Positions 48,322 to 57,402 of a stretch of 64,000 bases of DNA are shown piece after piece. The notes below the pieces were generated by a model. The model did no database searches and was not told where the DNA came from. It saw only the letters and a list, made by a program, of their open reading frames with translations. Every line of letters begins with the position of its first letter. The stretch's first letter is position 1. Origin of the DNA: an uncultured Bacteroidales bacterium (GTDB lineage: Bacteria > Bacteroidota > Bacteroidia > Bacteroidales > F082); NCBI GenBank assembly GCA_946185535.1, contig CAMHJX010000005.1, positions 62,001 to 126,000 of the forward strand. The letters run 5' to 3'. The translations under genes and the position numbers were made by a program.

Positions 48322-50802
48322 TTAATAATAAATTATGTTCAAATCCAGTCGTTTTTGTTGCAACGATTCAACGGCGCGCTTTTTCACTTTGGTGTTGTAA
48401 ACTTTCAACTGTTTCAGCGTTGGAATGTTTTCTATGGGTGAGATGCTACGCACATTGGTGTTGTTGACAAAAAGGTTTTCCAACTTCATCAGTCCCGAAA
48501 GCGGTTTGAGCGATTTTACGGGTGTGCCACTTGCATTGAGGGTGACCAGATTGTCCATTTTCGACAAGGGTCCGAGGTCTTTGATTTGGGTGTTCTCGAT
48601 GTTGAGCAATTCCAACAAAGTGCTACTTTCGATGGGGTCCAAACTGGAAATGGGGTTATTTTGTGCGTTGAGTTCCAACAAAAACTCCTTGTCGGCTAAT
48701 GGTTTCAAGTCACCAACGCCTTGATTGTTGATGGTAAGACGCTCAAGCCACATCAAATTAGTAAGTGGCTCGATGGAACTGATAGGGTAATCGGGTGTGA
48801 TTTCAAGTTCTTTCAAATCCATGATTTGTTGCAACTCGAGGGTGTTGGGCATGTCAGACTGGGTGGCGATGGCATTGAGGAAGATTTCCTGCCAATTAGG
48901 GTCAAGGCTGTTCCACCATGTTTTCAGTGCCTCGGTTTGATACACTATGGTCACCTGTCTTTGTTTTTCCTTCAGTGCGACGACTTGGCTCTTGCCGATG
49001 ATAGTGCTGTCGGCCATAATCACCTCGATATTGTCATCGTTAATTAATGCAGAGAGGTCATTAACGGGTGTGTTCATGATGTTGAGGTACTTCAAGTTAC
49101 CCATTTCCTGCAAAGGCCCAAGGTTGTTGATGTAGGTGTGTGAAATATTGAGCGACTCCAAATTGGCCAAGCCTTGGATAGGTTGCAGGTAGCCAATCTC
49201 GGTGTTTGCAATGTTGAGTGAGCGTAGGTTGGTCAAGCGGCTGACAGGCATCAGGTTTTGCATGTAAGTATTGCCTGAGAGGTCGAGTTCCTGCATGTTG
49301 ATGATTTGATGCAATTGCTCGGTAGTAGGCTCTGAATCAACATTGATCTGCTTGGAAAACACGGCTTTCCAATAGATAGGCAAATCACGCCACCAGGTTT
49401 TCAAAGCCTCGGTATCGTAAATGACCAAGGCAAAGCGGTTGTTTTTGGTGAAGGCGCTGGCCTCAGCATCGTGGATACCAGAGTGGTCGCAATAGATTTT
49501 GTTCAAATGACGGTTGCCATTCAAGGGGGTCAAGTCGCTGATGGAAGTGTTGCTGCAATAGAGTTCACGCAGGTTCTCCATCTCGCTCAAAGCCTGTAAG
49601 TTACTCACTGCTGAGCCCGAAATGTTGAGGCTTTGGAGATCTTTCAGATTGCGGAGCGGTCCAAGATCACGGACTGAGGTATTGCTGATGTCGACGTTTT
49701 TGAGCTGTTCGAGTTCTTGAAGGATGCCAATGTTGGCAATGCGAGTGCCACCCAAGTTGACAGATGTAAGGTTGGGACAACTCTTCAAATTGGAAATACG
49801 GCTTACTTGGGTGTTGTTGATATTGAGTTTCTGTAGGTTTCTGAGGGTTGACAGCACTCCGAGGTCATTGATGGTGGTGTTGTCCACTTCAAGTTCCTCA
49901 AGAGTGATGTTGTATTTCAATGCAGAAAGGTCTTCGATTAAAGTGGAATTGGCACGCAACACTTTCAGCTTGTTGAGGTTACGTACAGGGGCAAGGTCTT
50001 CGACCGAGGTTCCGGAAACATCCAACCAAGTGAGTTCCGACATTTCGCTGAGTGGCTCCAAGGAAATGATTTCGCGGATGCCAGAGAGGTCGACACGCTG
50101 TTTTTGGGTGACGAGTTTCAGTTTGGCGTCAAATTCGGTGAACTTTGTGAGGGCACTAGTGTTAAGTTCAGCTAAGGATGTACTGTCTTCGAGGATGATG
50201 TCGCTACCCAGACGGGTCTTCCAGTTTTGCGACAAACCATTCCACCAGTTGCGAAGCGCCTCTTTCTCATTGATTTTGGTGGTGTAGATGCTGGCGATTT
50301 TGATGCTGTTGTTTTGACGGTCGAGGTTGATTTCAACGAAACGGTTTCTGACATTGTCGACCTTTTCGTCGTTGATGGTCTTGGCCGTCAGATGGCGTGT
50401 CAGCGTGACTTTAAAGTAGATGGTGCCATTGTCTCTCGTGTTGTTGGCAATGCTTTGCAAGTCAAGTTTGAAATTGGCCCATTTGAAGAAAAAGTCAATG
50501 TCTTTCAGATATGCCTGTACGTCTTTATTAATAGGTGTGTTGCGGTTAACGTCCAGGTCATCTTCGATTTGCACTTTGTCGTCAATAAAAATCTTGCTCC
50601 AACTTTCAGTAAACACGATTTCCTTTTCCAAAGCCGAAGTGGTACTGTCGCCGAGGAAGTTCATCGTTTCCTCCAGATATGAAATCATGTTGTTGATTTC
50701 GCTCTCATACTTTGCGACTTCATCTTTGGAGAGTTTGCTTTGGGCTTGGGCACCAATGGCAAGTCCCGAAAACAATATGAAAAGAATGGCTATCTTTTTC
50801 AT
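48322..50802 (-). CDS. exported leucine-rich-repeat protein with three WW-cap modules
   Basis: The 826-residue protein starts at 50802 with a signal peptide (cleavage after AQA, residue 20). About 25 leucine-rich repeats of ~22 residues follow, of the type LxxLxxLNISxTxIxDLxPL. They come in three blocks, each preceded by a segment ALxxWWxxLxxxWKxxF (W near residues 186, 470 and 629). This is an internalin-like array, probably surface or periplasmic and protein-binding, but it has no T9SS domain. It is the last gene of a coupled operon (start overlaps the previous stop by 4 bases). An ATG 23 codons upstream is not used. Confidence 0.83.
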   Translation of the reverse strand: MKKIAILFILFSGLAIGAQAQSKLSKDEVAKYESEINNMISYLEETMNFLGDSTTSALEKEIVFTESWSKIFIDDKVQIEDDLDVNRNTPINKDVQAYLKDIDFFFKWANFKLDLQSIANNTRDNGTIYFKVTLTRHLTAKTINDEKVDNVRNRFVEINLDRQNNSIKIASIYTTKINEKEALRNWWNGLSQNWKTRLGSDIILEDSTSLAELNTSALTKFTEFDAKLKLVTQKQRVDLSGIREIISLEPLSEMSELTWLDVSGTSVEDLAPVRNLNKLKVLRANSTLIEDLSALKYNITLEELEVDNTTINDLGVLSTLRNLQKLNINNTQVSRISNLKSCPNLTSVNLGGTRIANIGILQELEQLKNVDISNTSVRDLGPLRNLKDLQSLNISGSAVSNLQALSEMENLRELYCSNTSISDLTPLNGNRHLNKIYCDHSGIHDAEASAFTKNNRFALVIYDTEALKTWWRDLPIYWKAVFSKQINVDSEPTTEQLHQIINMQELDLSGNTYMQNLMPVSRLTNLRSLNIANTEIGYLQPIQGLANLESLNISHTYINNLGPLQEMGNLKYLNIMNTPVNDLSALINDDNIEVIMADSTIIGKSQVVALKEKQRQVTIVYQTEALKTWWNSLDPNWQEIFLNAIATQSDMPNTLELQQIMDLKELEITPDYPISSIEPLTNLMWLERLTINNQGVGDLKPLADKEFLLELNAQNNPISSLDPIESSTLLELLNIENTQIKDLGPLSKMDNLVTLNASGTPVKSLKPLSGLMKLENLFVNNTNVRSISPIENIPTLKQLKVYNTKVKKRAVESLQQKRLDLNIIYY

Positions 50803-51632
50803 GGTTGGTAAAATTTGATAAGGTTGTTTTTTTCCTTTTCCGGCATGTAGATGACATTCGACATCAGCCAACCGGAATTAAGTCCCGAACGGTCGAACCA
50901 CGACACTTCAAAATACCAGTCCTTGATCTGGAACACGTGGAACTTGACCGAGTCGACATGTTGGAACACAAGTCGACCTTGCTTGATTTCGTAGAAGAAC
51001 AAGGTCAAATAGTCGGGTTGGAATTCTTTTGAGGCATAATATTCAATGACTTCTGGGTTTTGGAACGCCTTGTAGATGTTCATGAAATCGAGCTCGTGGC
51101 TCATGGGATGCAGGAAATGCTTCTCGCGTTCGGCGATTTCGCCATTGGGGAAAAGTTTGTTGAAGTCCGAGAAATACACATTGGTGAGTACCCACTTCGA
51201 GCCCAAGCCTTCTTTCTCGATGGCAAGAATAAGGCTGATATTGACGGGCTTGCCGTTGAAGCGGAAGGTGCATGACACTTCGGAATACCATCTGCCGCCG
51301 AGGAAGGTCATATAAGTTGAATCGTCCTTGGTGACATCCTCAATGAAATAGCGTTGCAGGTCGGTCTGCTTGCCGTATTTCTGTTGGTCGAAGAGGATGG
51401 GCAGCGACTTGCGGCGCATCTCATTGTTGCGGTATTTGGGGTCTTTCGGGTTGAGCTTCTCGCCAAATTGGTCTTCCTCGTAGTTGAATCGGCGCATGAA
51501 CTGCCCCATCTGTTTGGTCATGGCATAGAGCTCGGTCTCGTTCATCTTAAAATCGCCAATCGTCTGACCCGCAACGGGCCAGACGAAGGCGAATGTAAGT
51601 GCCAGAAGGATGATATTTCTAGCTATTTTCAT
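50799..51632 (-). CDS. hypothetical exported protein
   Basis: The 277-residue protein has a signal peptide (cleavage after VAG, near residue 22) and no named domain. Conserved-looking segments include FMRRFNYEEDQFGEKLNPKD and FKWVLTNVYFSDFNKLFPNG-type stretches. It lies between two genes with 4-base overlaps on both sides and belongs to the 52824-48322 operon. It may work with the leucine-rich-repeat protein. Confidence 0.75.
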   Translation of the reverse strand: MKIARNIILLALTFAFVWPVAGQTIGDFKMNETELYAMTKQMGQFMRRFNYEEDQFGEKLNPKDPKYRNNEMRRKSLPILFDQQKYGKQTDLQRYFIEDVTKDDSTYMTFLGGRWYSEVSCTFRFNGKPVNISLILAIEKEGLGSKWVLTNVYFSDFNKLFPNGEIAEREKHFLHPMSHELDFMNIYKAFQNPEVIEYYASKEFQPDYLTLFFYEIKQGRLVFQHVDSVKFHVFQIKDWYFEVSWFDRSGLNSGWLMSNVIYMPEKEKNNLIKFYQP

Positions 51633-52204
51633 CTATTGGTGGTTTCCTTCACACGCATGTCGCCGAGCAACACATCCCAGAAGCCGATGGTTCGGCCACC
51701 GATTTGGGTCTCTTTGCGCTTCACGTAGACGGTGATGTCTTTCTTGGTGGTGTCTTTGTAGGTCAGGTTGCCTTCCTTGTCGTAACCGCGGAACGTCTGG
51801 AAGATGGTGATAACGCCCACGTAAGTGCCGTCGGGTTGGCGTTGCAGGTCGCTGACGTACTCGATGTTGTACCATTCAATCTCGACGCGGTCGTAGTTGA
51901 GGCGCATGAGGTGCTCGAAATACTTGCGGACACGGTAATAAGTGATTTGGTTGGAACCCAGCGATGAGACGCCAATTTCGGCATCGCTCATAAAGAGTTC
52001 CTCGGCGCGGTCGATGACGCGGTTGGCCTCGCTGAAAGGCGTTTCCTTCGATCCAACAATTTTGATGTATTTGCTCAGGTCTCTCACCTTCTCCAAAGCA
52101 AGGCTATCGATGGCCTGCTTGCGTTCGTAACTCAGTTCGTCCTGTGCCATGGCGCTTCCCACAACGCATAAGGCAATCACTAAAGTGGCAATGATCTTTT
52201 TCAT
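51629..52204 (-). CDS. hypothetical exported protein
   Basis: The 191-residue protein has a signal peptide (cleavage after AMA, near residue 20). It contains KYFEHLMRLNYDRVEIEWYNIEYV and later VYVKRKETQIGGRTIGFWDVLLGD. No family is recognised. It shares 4-base overlaps with both neighbours, so it is translated with them. Confidence 0.75.
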   Translation of the reverse strand: MKKIIATLVIALCVVGSAMAQDELSYERKQAIDSLALEKVRDLSKYIKIVGSKETPFSEANRVIDRAEELFMSDAEIGVSSLGSNQITYYRVRKYFEHLMRLNYDRVEIEWYNIEYVSDLQRQPDGTYVGVITIFQTFRGYDKEGNLTYKDTTKKDITVYVKRKETQIGGRTIGFWDVLLGDMRVKETTNR

Positions 52205-52824
52205 TTCTTTATCAGTTCAAGTTCGTTAATCTTTCCGTTGGCGTTGTATTTGATTTCGTGCACCTTGTTGGGCGAAATCTTCTGGTCTTTCAGGTAGTTG
52301 AGGTATTTCTCGATGGTGGTCGGACGGTCGTAGTCATTGAATCCGGCGCTTTGGTTGATGATGATGAGCACTGGCACATTGGGCGACTCAAACAGGCCAA
52401 GGGTCTCGTTGATGGTACGGTTGGCTTGGGAGACGCTACCCGAACGCGCGATGCTGGCGAAGTTTCGCTCAAGCGTGGCATTGGCGCTTTGCGCTTCCTG
52501 CTTGTTGCGCTCCTCTTCCTCTTTCTGTGCGCGTTCGCGTGCCAACTTCTTCTCCACTTGGAAGAGCAGGTCGTCGACTTCGGCATTTTGCAGGTTCCAG
52601 TCCTTGATGGTTTTCACGCGCGCTTCTTTCTCTTCGAGGGTCCAGAGGGTCTCGTCGTCGAGGATGGCGTTCAGGTCTTTCACGGCTTGTTCAACTTTCG
52701 ATTTGTACTCAGCCTCAGCGGCTTCGCGTGCAAGTCTCTTCTTGCTCTTGCAACTGGTGGTGCCTCCCAGCGTAATGAAAGCGGCCAAAAGGACCATCAT
52801 GATGGTTGTGATTTTACTTTTCAT
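52201..52824 (-). CDS. hypothetical coiled-coil lipoprotein
   Basis: The 207-residue protein is a lipoprotein (lipobox GTTSC, Cys25). A coiled-coil region (about 30-125) contains KLARERAQKEEEERNKQEA, and a C-terminal domain contains LFESPNVPVLIIINQSAG, an alpha/beta pattern. It opens a four-gene coupled operon and probably anchors or scaffolds the products of the others. The function is unknown. Confidence 0.75.
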   Translation of the reverse strand: MKSKITTIMMVLLAAFITLGGTTSCKSKKRLAREAAEAEYKSKVEQAVKDLNAILDDETLWTLEEKEARVKTIKDWNLQNAEVDDLLFQVEKKLARERAQKEEEERNKQEAQSANATLERNFASIARSGSVSQANRTINETLGLFESPNVPVLIIINQSAGFNDYDRPTTIEKYLNYLKDQKISPNKVHEIKYNANGKINELELIKK

Positions 52825-52870
52825 TTTTATCGAATTTTTTCCTATAACTCCAATTAATGCTAATAAATTG

Positions 52871-52878
52871 CAAAAGTA
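52871..52878 (-). promoter_or_regulatory. -7 box of the four-gene LRR operon
   Basis: On the minus strand this reads TACTTTTG, 46 bases before the ATG at 52824. Confidence 0.6.
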
Positions 52879-52926
52879 GTGCTTTTTTTCGTTGCACGGG
52901 GTGTTTTTGGCAAAATTGGTGCCAAT

Positions 52927-53496
52927 TTAGCCCAATGGGATTTTCTTCAGGACTTTGTAAATAGGTCCAGTGGGTTGCAGGAAGCTTTGGAAGTAAATCA
53001 ATTCCTTTACGTCGGCGTGGAGGTAGGTCTTTTGCTCGATGCCTTTGCAGATTTGCAAAAAGAACTGCTTGTCGACCAGTTGCTTGATGCGGCAAACGGT
53101 GAGGTGCGGCACGAAGTTTTGACGGTCGCGGAGGTAACCCAAGTCGTCGAAGGCATCCAAGAGGTCGGCTTCGAGGTCGAACAAGGCCTTGGGTTGGTTG
53201 TTCATGCCGAGCCAAAGGATGCGGGGCACGTTGTTGCTGCCGAAGAACCCAGTGCGGTCGAAGTCCATGGTGAAAGGTTGGTGTTTTTTCGCCACTTTCT
53301 GACAGGCCTCGATGATGGCTGGGATGTCCTCAGCCGGGGTGTCGCCAACAAACTTCAAAGTAAGATGGATTTGGTTGGTTTTCACATAGTTGATATACTT
53401 CTCATGCTGGAGGTTTTTCTTCAGCCGTTCGACCATGGCCGGAAACTCCGTGCTGCATGGAATGGAGATGGCGAGGAAGGTTCGTTTTGTGTTCAT
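52927..53496 (-). CDS. thpR: RNA 2',3'-cyclic phosphodiesterase
   Basis: The 189-residue 2H phosphoesterase has two HxTx motifs, HLTLKF and HLTVCR, spaced ~85 residues apart, as in ThpR/LigT. It opens 2',3'-cyclic phosphates on RNA ends to 2'-phosphates. The start at 53496 is supported by the promoter at 53515; the long upstream open frame reads through the ROK gene on the opposite strand and is a shadow. It diverges from the ROK gene. Confidence 0.9.
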   Translation of the reverse strand: MNTKRTFLAISIPCSTEFPAMVERLKKNLQHEKYINYVKTNQIHLTLKFVGDTPAEDIPAIIEACQKVAKKHQPFTMDFDRTGFFGSNNVPRILWLGMNNQPKALFDLEADLLDAFDDLGYLRDRQNFVPHLTVCRIKQLVDKQFFLQICKGIEQKTYLHADVKELIYFQSFLQPTGPIYKVLKKIPLG

Positions 53497-53514
53497 TATT
53501 CGAAAATTTGAATG

Positions 53515-53543
53515 CAAAAATAAGTTTTTTCTTTCCAATTCAA
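53515..53543 (-). promoter_or_regulatory. promoter of thpR
   Basis: On the minus strand TTG (53543-53541) and TATTTTTG (53522-53515) are 18 bases apart, 19 bases before the ATG at 53496. The divergent ROK promoter overlaps this space; a TATTTTCG-like box precedes the ATG at 53584. Confidence 0.72.
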
Positions 53544-53583
53544 CAAAACTCCGTATTTTCGCCCATTCAAAAAATCTACGATT

Positions 53584-54531
53584 ATGAACACTTATTCCAT
53601 AGGAATCGACATTGGCGGCACCAACACTGACATTGGGCTGGTGCGCGACGACGGCCGTGTGATGACCAAGAAAAATCTTCCCACAAATAAATATTTCGAT
53701 GCCTCCCTTTATGTGGCGGACATCTGTGAACAAATCAAATACTTGATGGCCGAAAACCACGTTGACGCCATCGACGGCATCGGCATTGCGGCACCGGCAG
53801 GCAACTACTACACGGGCTGCATTGAGAACGCCACCAACCTCAACTTCAAGGGTATCGTCAATCTTGGCTCGGAATTTCACTCGCATATCGACGTGCCTGT
53901 CGTCGTCTCCAACGACGCCAACGCCGCGGCTTACGGCGAACTCGTCTACGGCGGTGCCAAAGGCATGAAGCATTTTGTGATGTTCACCCTTGGCACGGGC
54001 GTGGGTAGCGGCATTGTCGTTGACGGCAAGCTGGTACACGGCAAGACGGGTGGCGCTGGTGAACTCGGCCACGCCATCCTCATTCCTGAAGGCCGTCCTT
54101 GCGGCTGCGGACGCAAAGGCTGTCTGGAGACCTATACTTCCGCTACGGGCATCTGCCGCACCGCACTCGAGATGATACAAGGCACCCCCGATTATGTTGG
54201 CGCGCTATCACAAGTGTCGCCCGAGGAACTGACGAGCAAGATGGTGGGTGATGCAGCCAAATATGGCGACCCTTTGGCCATCAAGGTCTTTGAAAAGACG
54301 GGCTATTGGCTGGGTATCGCCATGGCCAATGCTGTGGCCTTCAGCGGTCCCGAAGCCATCTTCCTGATGGGCGGTCCCGTGAAGGCCGGTGAAGTGTTGC
54401 TGAAACCCGCTCGCGAGTCGTTCAAGAAGCATCTGTGCTTTGTGTACGACGGCAGCGTTGATGTTCGCGTTTCCGAACTGCCCGACAATGACGCGGCCAT
54501 CCTTGGTGCTGCGGCTTTGGTGAAGGCGTAG
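53584..54531 (+). CDS. ROK family sugar kinase (glucokinase-like)
   Basis: The 315-residue ASKHA kinase begins GIDIGGTNTDIGLV (phosphate-binding) and has MFTLGTGVGSGIVVDGKLVHG, followed by the ROK zinc motif ELGHAILIPEGRPCGCGRKGCLET (His plus three Cys). It is not an ROK repressor, because no N-terminal helix-turn-helix is present. It phosphorylates glucose, N-acetylmannosamine or a similar hexose in the cytoplasm; the exact sugar is not shown. Confidence 0.9.
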   Translation: MNTYSIGIDIGGTNTDIGLVRDDGRVMTKKNLPTNKYFDASLYVADICEQIKYLMAENHVDAIDGIGIAAPAGNYYTGCIENATNLNFKGIVNLGSEFHSHIDVPVVVSNDANAAAYGELVYGGAKGMKHFVMFTLGTGVGSGIVVDGKLVHGKTGGAGELGHAILIPEGRPCGCGRKGCLETYTSATGICRTALEMIQGTPDYVGALSQVSPEELTSKMVGDAAKYGDPLAIKVFEKTGYWLGIAMANAVAFSGPEAIFLMGGPVKAGEVLLKPARESFKKHLCFVYDGSVDVRVSELPDNDAAILGAAALVKA

Positions 54532-54573
54532 TGTAAAGGAAACAAATCTGACACAAATCTTTCGTGAATATGA

Positions 54574-54668
54574 TGAATGCCGCCAATGACTGACGGCATT
54601 CATTTTTTCCGTTTTCGTTCCGGCGGATTTGCAATCTGCCGGCTTTGAGTTGGGGATTTGCAATCCCC
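54574..54668. terminator. hairpins between ROK and T9SS genes
   Basis: GAATGCCG / CGGCATTC (54574-54601) is followed by a T tract and is the probable ROK terminator. Two further hairpins follow, CCGGCGGATT / AATCTGCCGG (54620-54642) and GGGGATT / AATCCCC (54652-54668), just past the T9SS stop on the minus strand. The first resembles the hairpin at 11903-11945 and its upstream flank. Confidence 0.75.
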
Positions 54669-54672
54669 TTCA

Positions 54673-56292
54673 TCATTCCTTCACCACCTTGTCCGAATAA
54701 GCCTTCCCGTCCTCCAATGTGACGCGCAAAGTGTAGGTTCCTGCAGGCAGTTGTCTCATGTCGATGCTCTCGAAGGCATTGCCTTGCGAGCGCACTAGCC
54801 GGCCTTGCAGGTCGTAGAGCTCGATTTGCTTGGGTTGAACATCTGGGGAGAACTGTATGAGAAGCTGTTCTTTTGCGGGGTTGGGATAATAGTCGTAGGG
54901 ACGCACAAACGATTCCTTTTCCGAGACAGAAAGAGACCCGTCAGCGAAAAACTTGAGGACAAAGAGTTCAGCTTCTGTTTGGTCCAGTGTCCAATAACGC
55001 CCCGTGACCAAGCAACCTTCATCGCTTGTTGCCATTACTGAGCATGGCTGAAACACATGCTGTCCGTCCTCATAAGACCGAGACCAAATGATGTTGGTAT
55101 TAGCATCCGTTTTAGTCACGGTAAAACGATTCAGCCCGTCTATTTCGCCCTGATACTGCCATGCCTCTGGGTCATAAACACCATTGCAGAGGAAAAAATC
55201 TCCATTGTCTGATGCATCCATTCCGTGGCAGAAAGCTAATGTTCGAACACTGTCGTTGTCATGAGGAATAAACGAAAAAGCAACGATACTGTCGTTTTGG
55301 TCTAATTTCATGGAGACAATCACTTCATCATATAAACCAGGGCTCCAACCATCCCAACGCACTCCTCTGGTACTCAAGTATATTGTTCCGTCATGCAACG
55401 AAACCGCAAACGATTCCGCATAATAGTCATTAATTAAGATACCTTCTGTTGTATCTAGGGTTATGTTCTCAACCAAATCTCTTGTTTGGAAATCCGTAAA
55501 GTCTCTGTTCATCCTAACAATAAAGACCGGGGGGTCGTTATATCCTTCAGGCTGGCCTACAAAGGCCTGCCCATAGTCGCCAGTGCCATCTGTATACTCA
55601 AACAAGTCGCCCTGAGCTAAACAATACAAGTTACTATAGTATGGCGAATCGCCCATTGCTAGCAATTCCCCGTCGGACGAAAGACGAAGATACAGCATAT
55701 TGGACCATTCGGAATAGCCATTTGGATCAAAATGGAAGGGCCAAGAACAGAAGACAATGTCGCCCTGGCTGTCCATAAGGCTTCTTCCGCCCAATATATT
55801 ACAGTAATCTTCGGGAAGTTCTATTATCTTCAACCAAACCATATTCAAGTTGGTGTCAAATTTGGCCAAATAAGGTTTGACACAACTTAAGGTGCTGTCC
55901 AAAACTGTCCCGACAGCAAGACAAAACTTGGGATTGGACGGGTCGTGATAGAGCCTGATGATGGATGAGTACCTGCCTTCTTCGCTCATTGCCATTTCGC
56001 CAAGCAACTCGCCTTCGGGCGATAATTTCAGTACTTTGGCTGGTTGAATATCATCCCTTATCATTAGATCCTTACCTCCAGTCGTATATCCAATAGTGTT
56101 AAGGTCGCAAGCAGTTACAAAATAGCACTCCGTACCACCCTTCTCATTGCATATTTCAAGGGAATGCGTGCCCGCGTACGACCACTCGAAAGGATATTGT
56201 TGTTCGAAGAGGAAATCGGGCTGCTGAGGAAATGCTTTAGTGCCATAGAGCAAAGCTGCAAGTCCAACGAAAAGCAATGCTATTTTCTTCAT
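54673..56292 (-). CDS. T9SS type A sorting domain protein (paralogue 3)
   Basis: The 539-residue protein has a signal peptide (cleavage after AFP or KAF, near residue 22). The body is homologous throughout to the gene at 37067 (LMDSQGDIVFCSWPF versus LMDSQGDIIYCTAPF-like stretches, LAKFDTNLNMVWL). The C-terminal 75 residues are a T9SS type A sorting domain nearly identical to both other paralogues. It is likely a surface protein with a beta-propeller-like body. Function unknown. Confidence 0.85.
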   Translation of the reverse strand: MKKIALLFVGLAALLYGTKAFPQQPDFLFEQQYPFEWSYAGTHSLEICNEKGGTECYFVTACDLNTIGYTTGGKDLMIRDDIQPAKVLKLSPEGELLGEMAMSEEGRYSSIIRLYHDPSNPKFCLAVGTVLDSTLSCVKPYLAKFDTNLNMVWLKIIELPEDYCNILGGRSLMDSQGDIVFCSWPFHFDPNGYSEWSNMLYLRLSSDGELLAMGDSPYYSNLYCLAQGDLFEYTDGTGDYGQAFVGQPEGYNDPPVFIVRMNRDFTDFQTRDLVENITLDTTEGILINDYYAESFAVSLHDGTIYLSTRGVRWDGWSPGLYDEVIVSMKLDQNDSIVAFSFIPHDNDSVRTLAFCHGMDASDNGDFFLCNGVYDPEAWQYQGEIDGLNRFTVTKTDANTNIIWSRSYEDGQHVFQPCSVMATSDEGCLVTGRYWTLDQTEAELFVLKFFADGSLSVSEKESFVRPYDYYPNPAKEQLLIQFSPDVQPKQIELYDLQGRLVRSQGNAFESIDMRQLPAGTYTLRVTLEDGKAYSDKVVKE

Positions 56293-56332
56293 GGCTGTTT
56301 AGATTTTATGTTTAACAAATGAAATTTGACCA

Positions 56333-57232
56333 TTATTTCTTGATCCTATCCAAAAAATCCTGCGCTTCTTTCATGCCGCCGTCGCTGGCTTTGCGCATGA
56401 GCAACTCGGCGTAGGTCCGGTCTTGCTCCACACCATTGCCTGTATAATACAAGATGCCAAGCTGATATAAAGCGCTCGTGATGTTCTTGTCGGCAGCTGG
56501 AGTGTAGTACTCGATGGCTTTGGCCAAGTCTTTTTCCACACCGAGGCCGTGATAATAGCAGTCGCCCATTTGCGCCATAGCGTAGGCATTGCCAGCTTCA
56601 GCGGCCTCTTTCCACCATTTGACGGCTGTATTCACATCCTTCTCCGTTCCCATGCCGAAATAGTAACAGTTACCCAAATTCAGCATAGCCTGAGCATCCT
56701 TCATTTCAGCTCCTTTTTGGTAGTACTCAAAGGCCTTGTTTGCGTCAGCTTTCACACCAGTCCCCTCTCTGTAATAATTGCCGATGGAGTTATAAGCGGG
56801 GCCATTCTCCTGTGCAGCCGCTTTTCTGTACCATGCCAAAGCCTCTTTCGTATCCTGCTCCACGCCCCAACCCTTTTCGTAGCATACGCCGTAGGCATAT
56901 TGGTACTTGGCATCGCCGTGCTCGGCCTTGTAACGGATGGAATCTATTTGTGCGGCCACTTGGTCACCTATCGACATACCCCCGCCTTGCAGTTGGCTGA
57001 AATCGAGAGGCTTGCCTTCTTCCAGCTTCAAGACAGGTGCATTGGGGTCGCCTAAAGCGGTTGGGTCTACCCCACCCTTTTCCGGCACTATGATTTCTTG
57101 TATTGGGGCAACGGGCACACCTTGAGGGATATAGACTTCTTTATCTTTGGGTTGCTCTTGTTGTTGGTCGTCTTTCTGGCCGCAGGCCACCATTGTCAGG
57201 GCCACAGCGAATAGGAAAAGGAATTTCTTCAT
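56333..57232 (-). CDS. Sel1-repeat lipoprotein
   Basis: The 299-residue lipoprotein has lipobox MVACG (Cys17). Five or so Sel1-like repeats (about 110-290) follow, of the form AxxxYAxGxxYxxGxGVxxDxxxAxxWYxxAA, for example YQYAYGVCYEKGWGVEQDTKEALAWYRKAA. Sel1 proteins serve as scaffolds in signalling or envelope assembly. The partner is unknown. It lies 41 bases from the T9SS gene start and has its own promoter. Confidence 0.88.
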   Translation of the reverse strand: MKKFLFLFAVALTMVACGQKDDQQQEQPKDKEVYIPQGVPVAPIQEIIVPEKGGVDPTALGDPNAPVLKLEEGKPLDFSQLQGGGMSIGDQVAAQIDSIRYKAEHGDAKYQYAYGVCYEKGWGVEQDTKEALAWYRKAAAQENGPAYNSIGNYYREGTGVKADANKAFEYYQKGAEMKDAQAMLNLGNCYYFGMGTEKDVNTAVKWWKEAAEAGNAYAMAQMGDCYYHGLGVEKDLAKAIEYYTPAADKNITSALYQLGILYYTGNGVEQDRTYAELLMRKASDGGMKEAQDFLDRIKK

Positions 57233-57252
57233 TTCATGAGTGTTTTGGTCTG

Positions 57253-57260
57253 CAAAAATA
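57253..57260 (-). promoter_or_regulatory. -7 box of the Sel1 lipoprotein
   Basis: On the minus strand this reads TATTTTTG, 20 bases before the ATG at 57232. The repeat element at 57271-57377 occupies the -33 position. Confidence 0.6.
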
Positions 57261-57270
57261 CAGTTTTTTT

Positions 57271-57377
57271 CTCACGCAGAAATCGCAGAATCTTATGAAG
57301 CGCAAAGCGATGAAAAACTATTGTTGGATAGTTTTCTGCGAATTAACTACGTTGAATGCTTTGCATTTCTGCGTGAA
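57271..57377. repeat. inverted repeat with CACGCAGAAAT arms
   Basis: CACGCAGAAAT (57273-57283) and ATTTCTGCGTG (57365-57375) are complementary. The inner sequence carries TCTGCGAATTAACTACG-type pieces found in widespread Bacteroidota intergenic repeats. It lies between the Sel1 gene start and the TonB receptor stop. Confidence 0.75.
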
Positions 57378-57402
57378 ATATAGTTTTTTCCACGTGAAAC
57401 AA

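Noticed and set aside
53497..54180. N-terminal extension of the thpR open frame
   Set aside because: It overlaps the ROK kinase gene on the other strand, reads as a shadow of it, and lies upstream of the thpR promoter at 53515.
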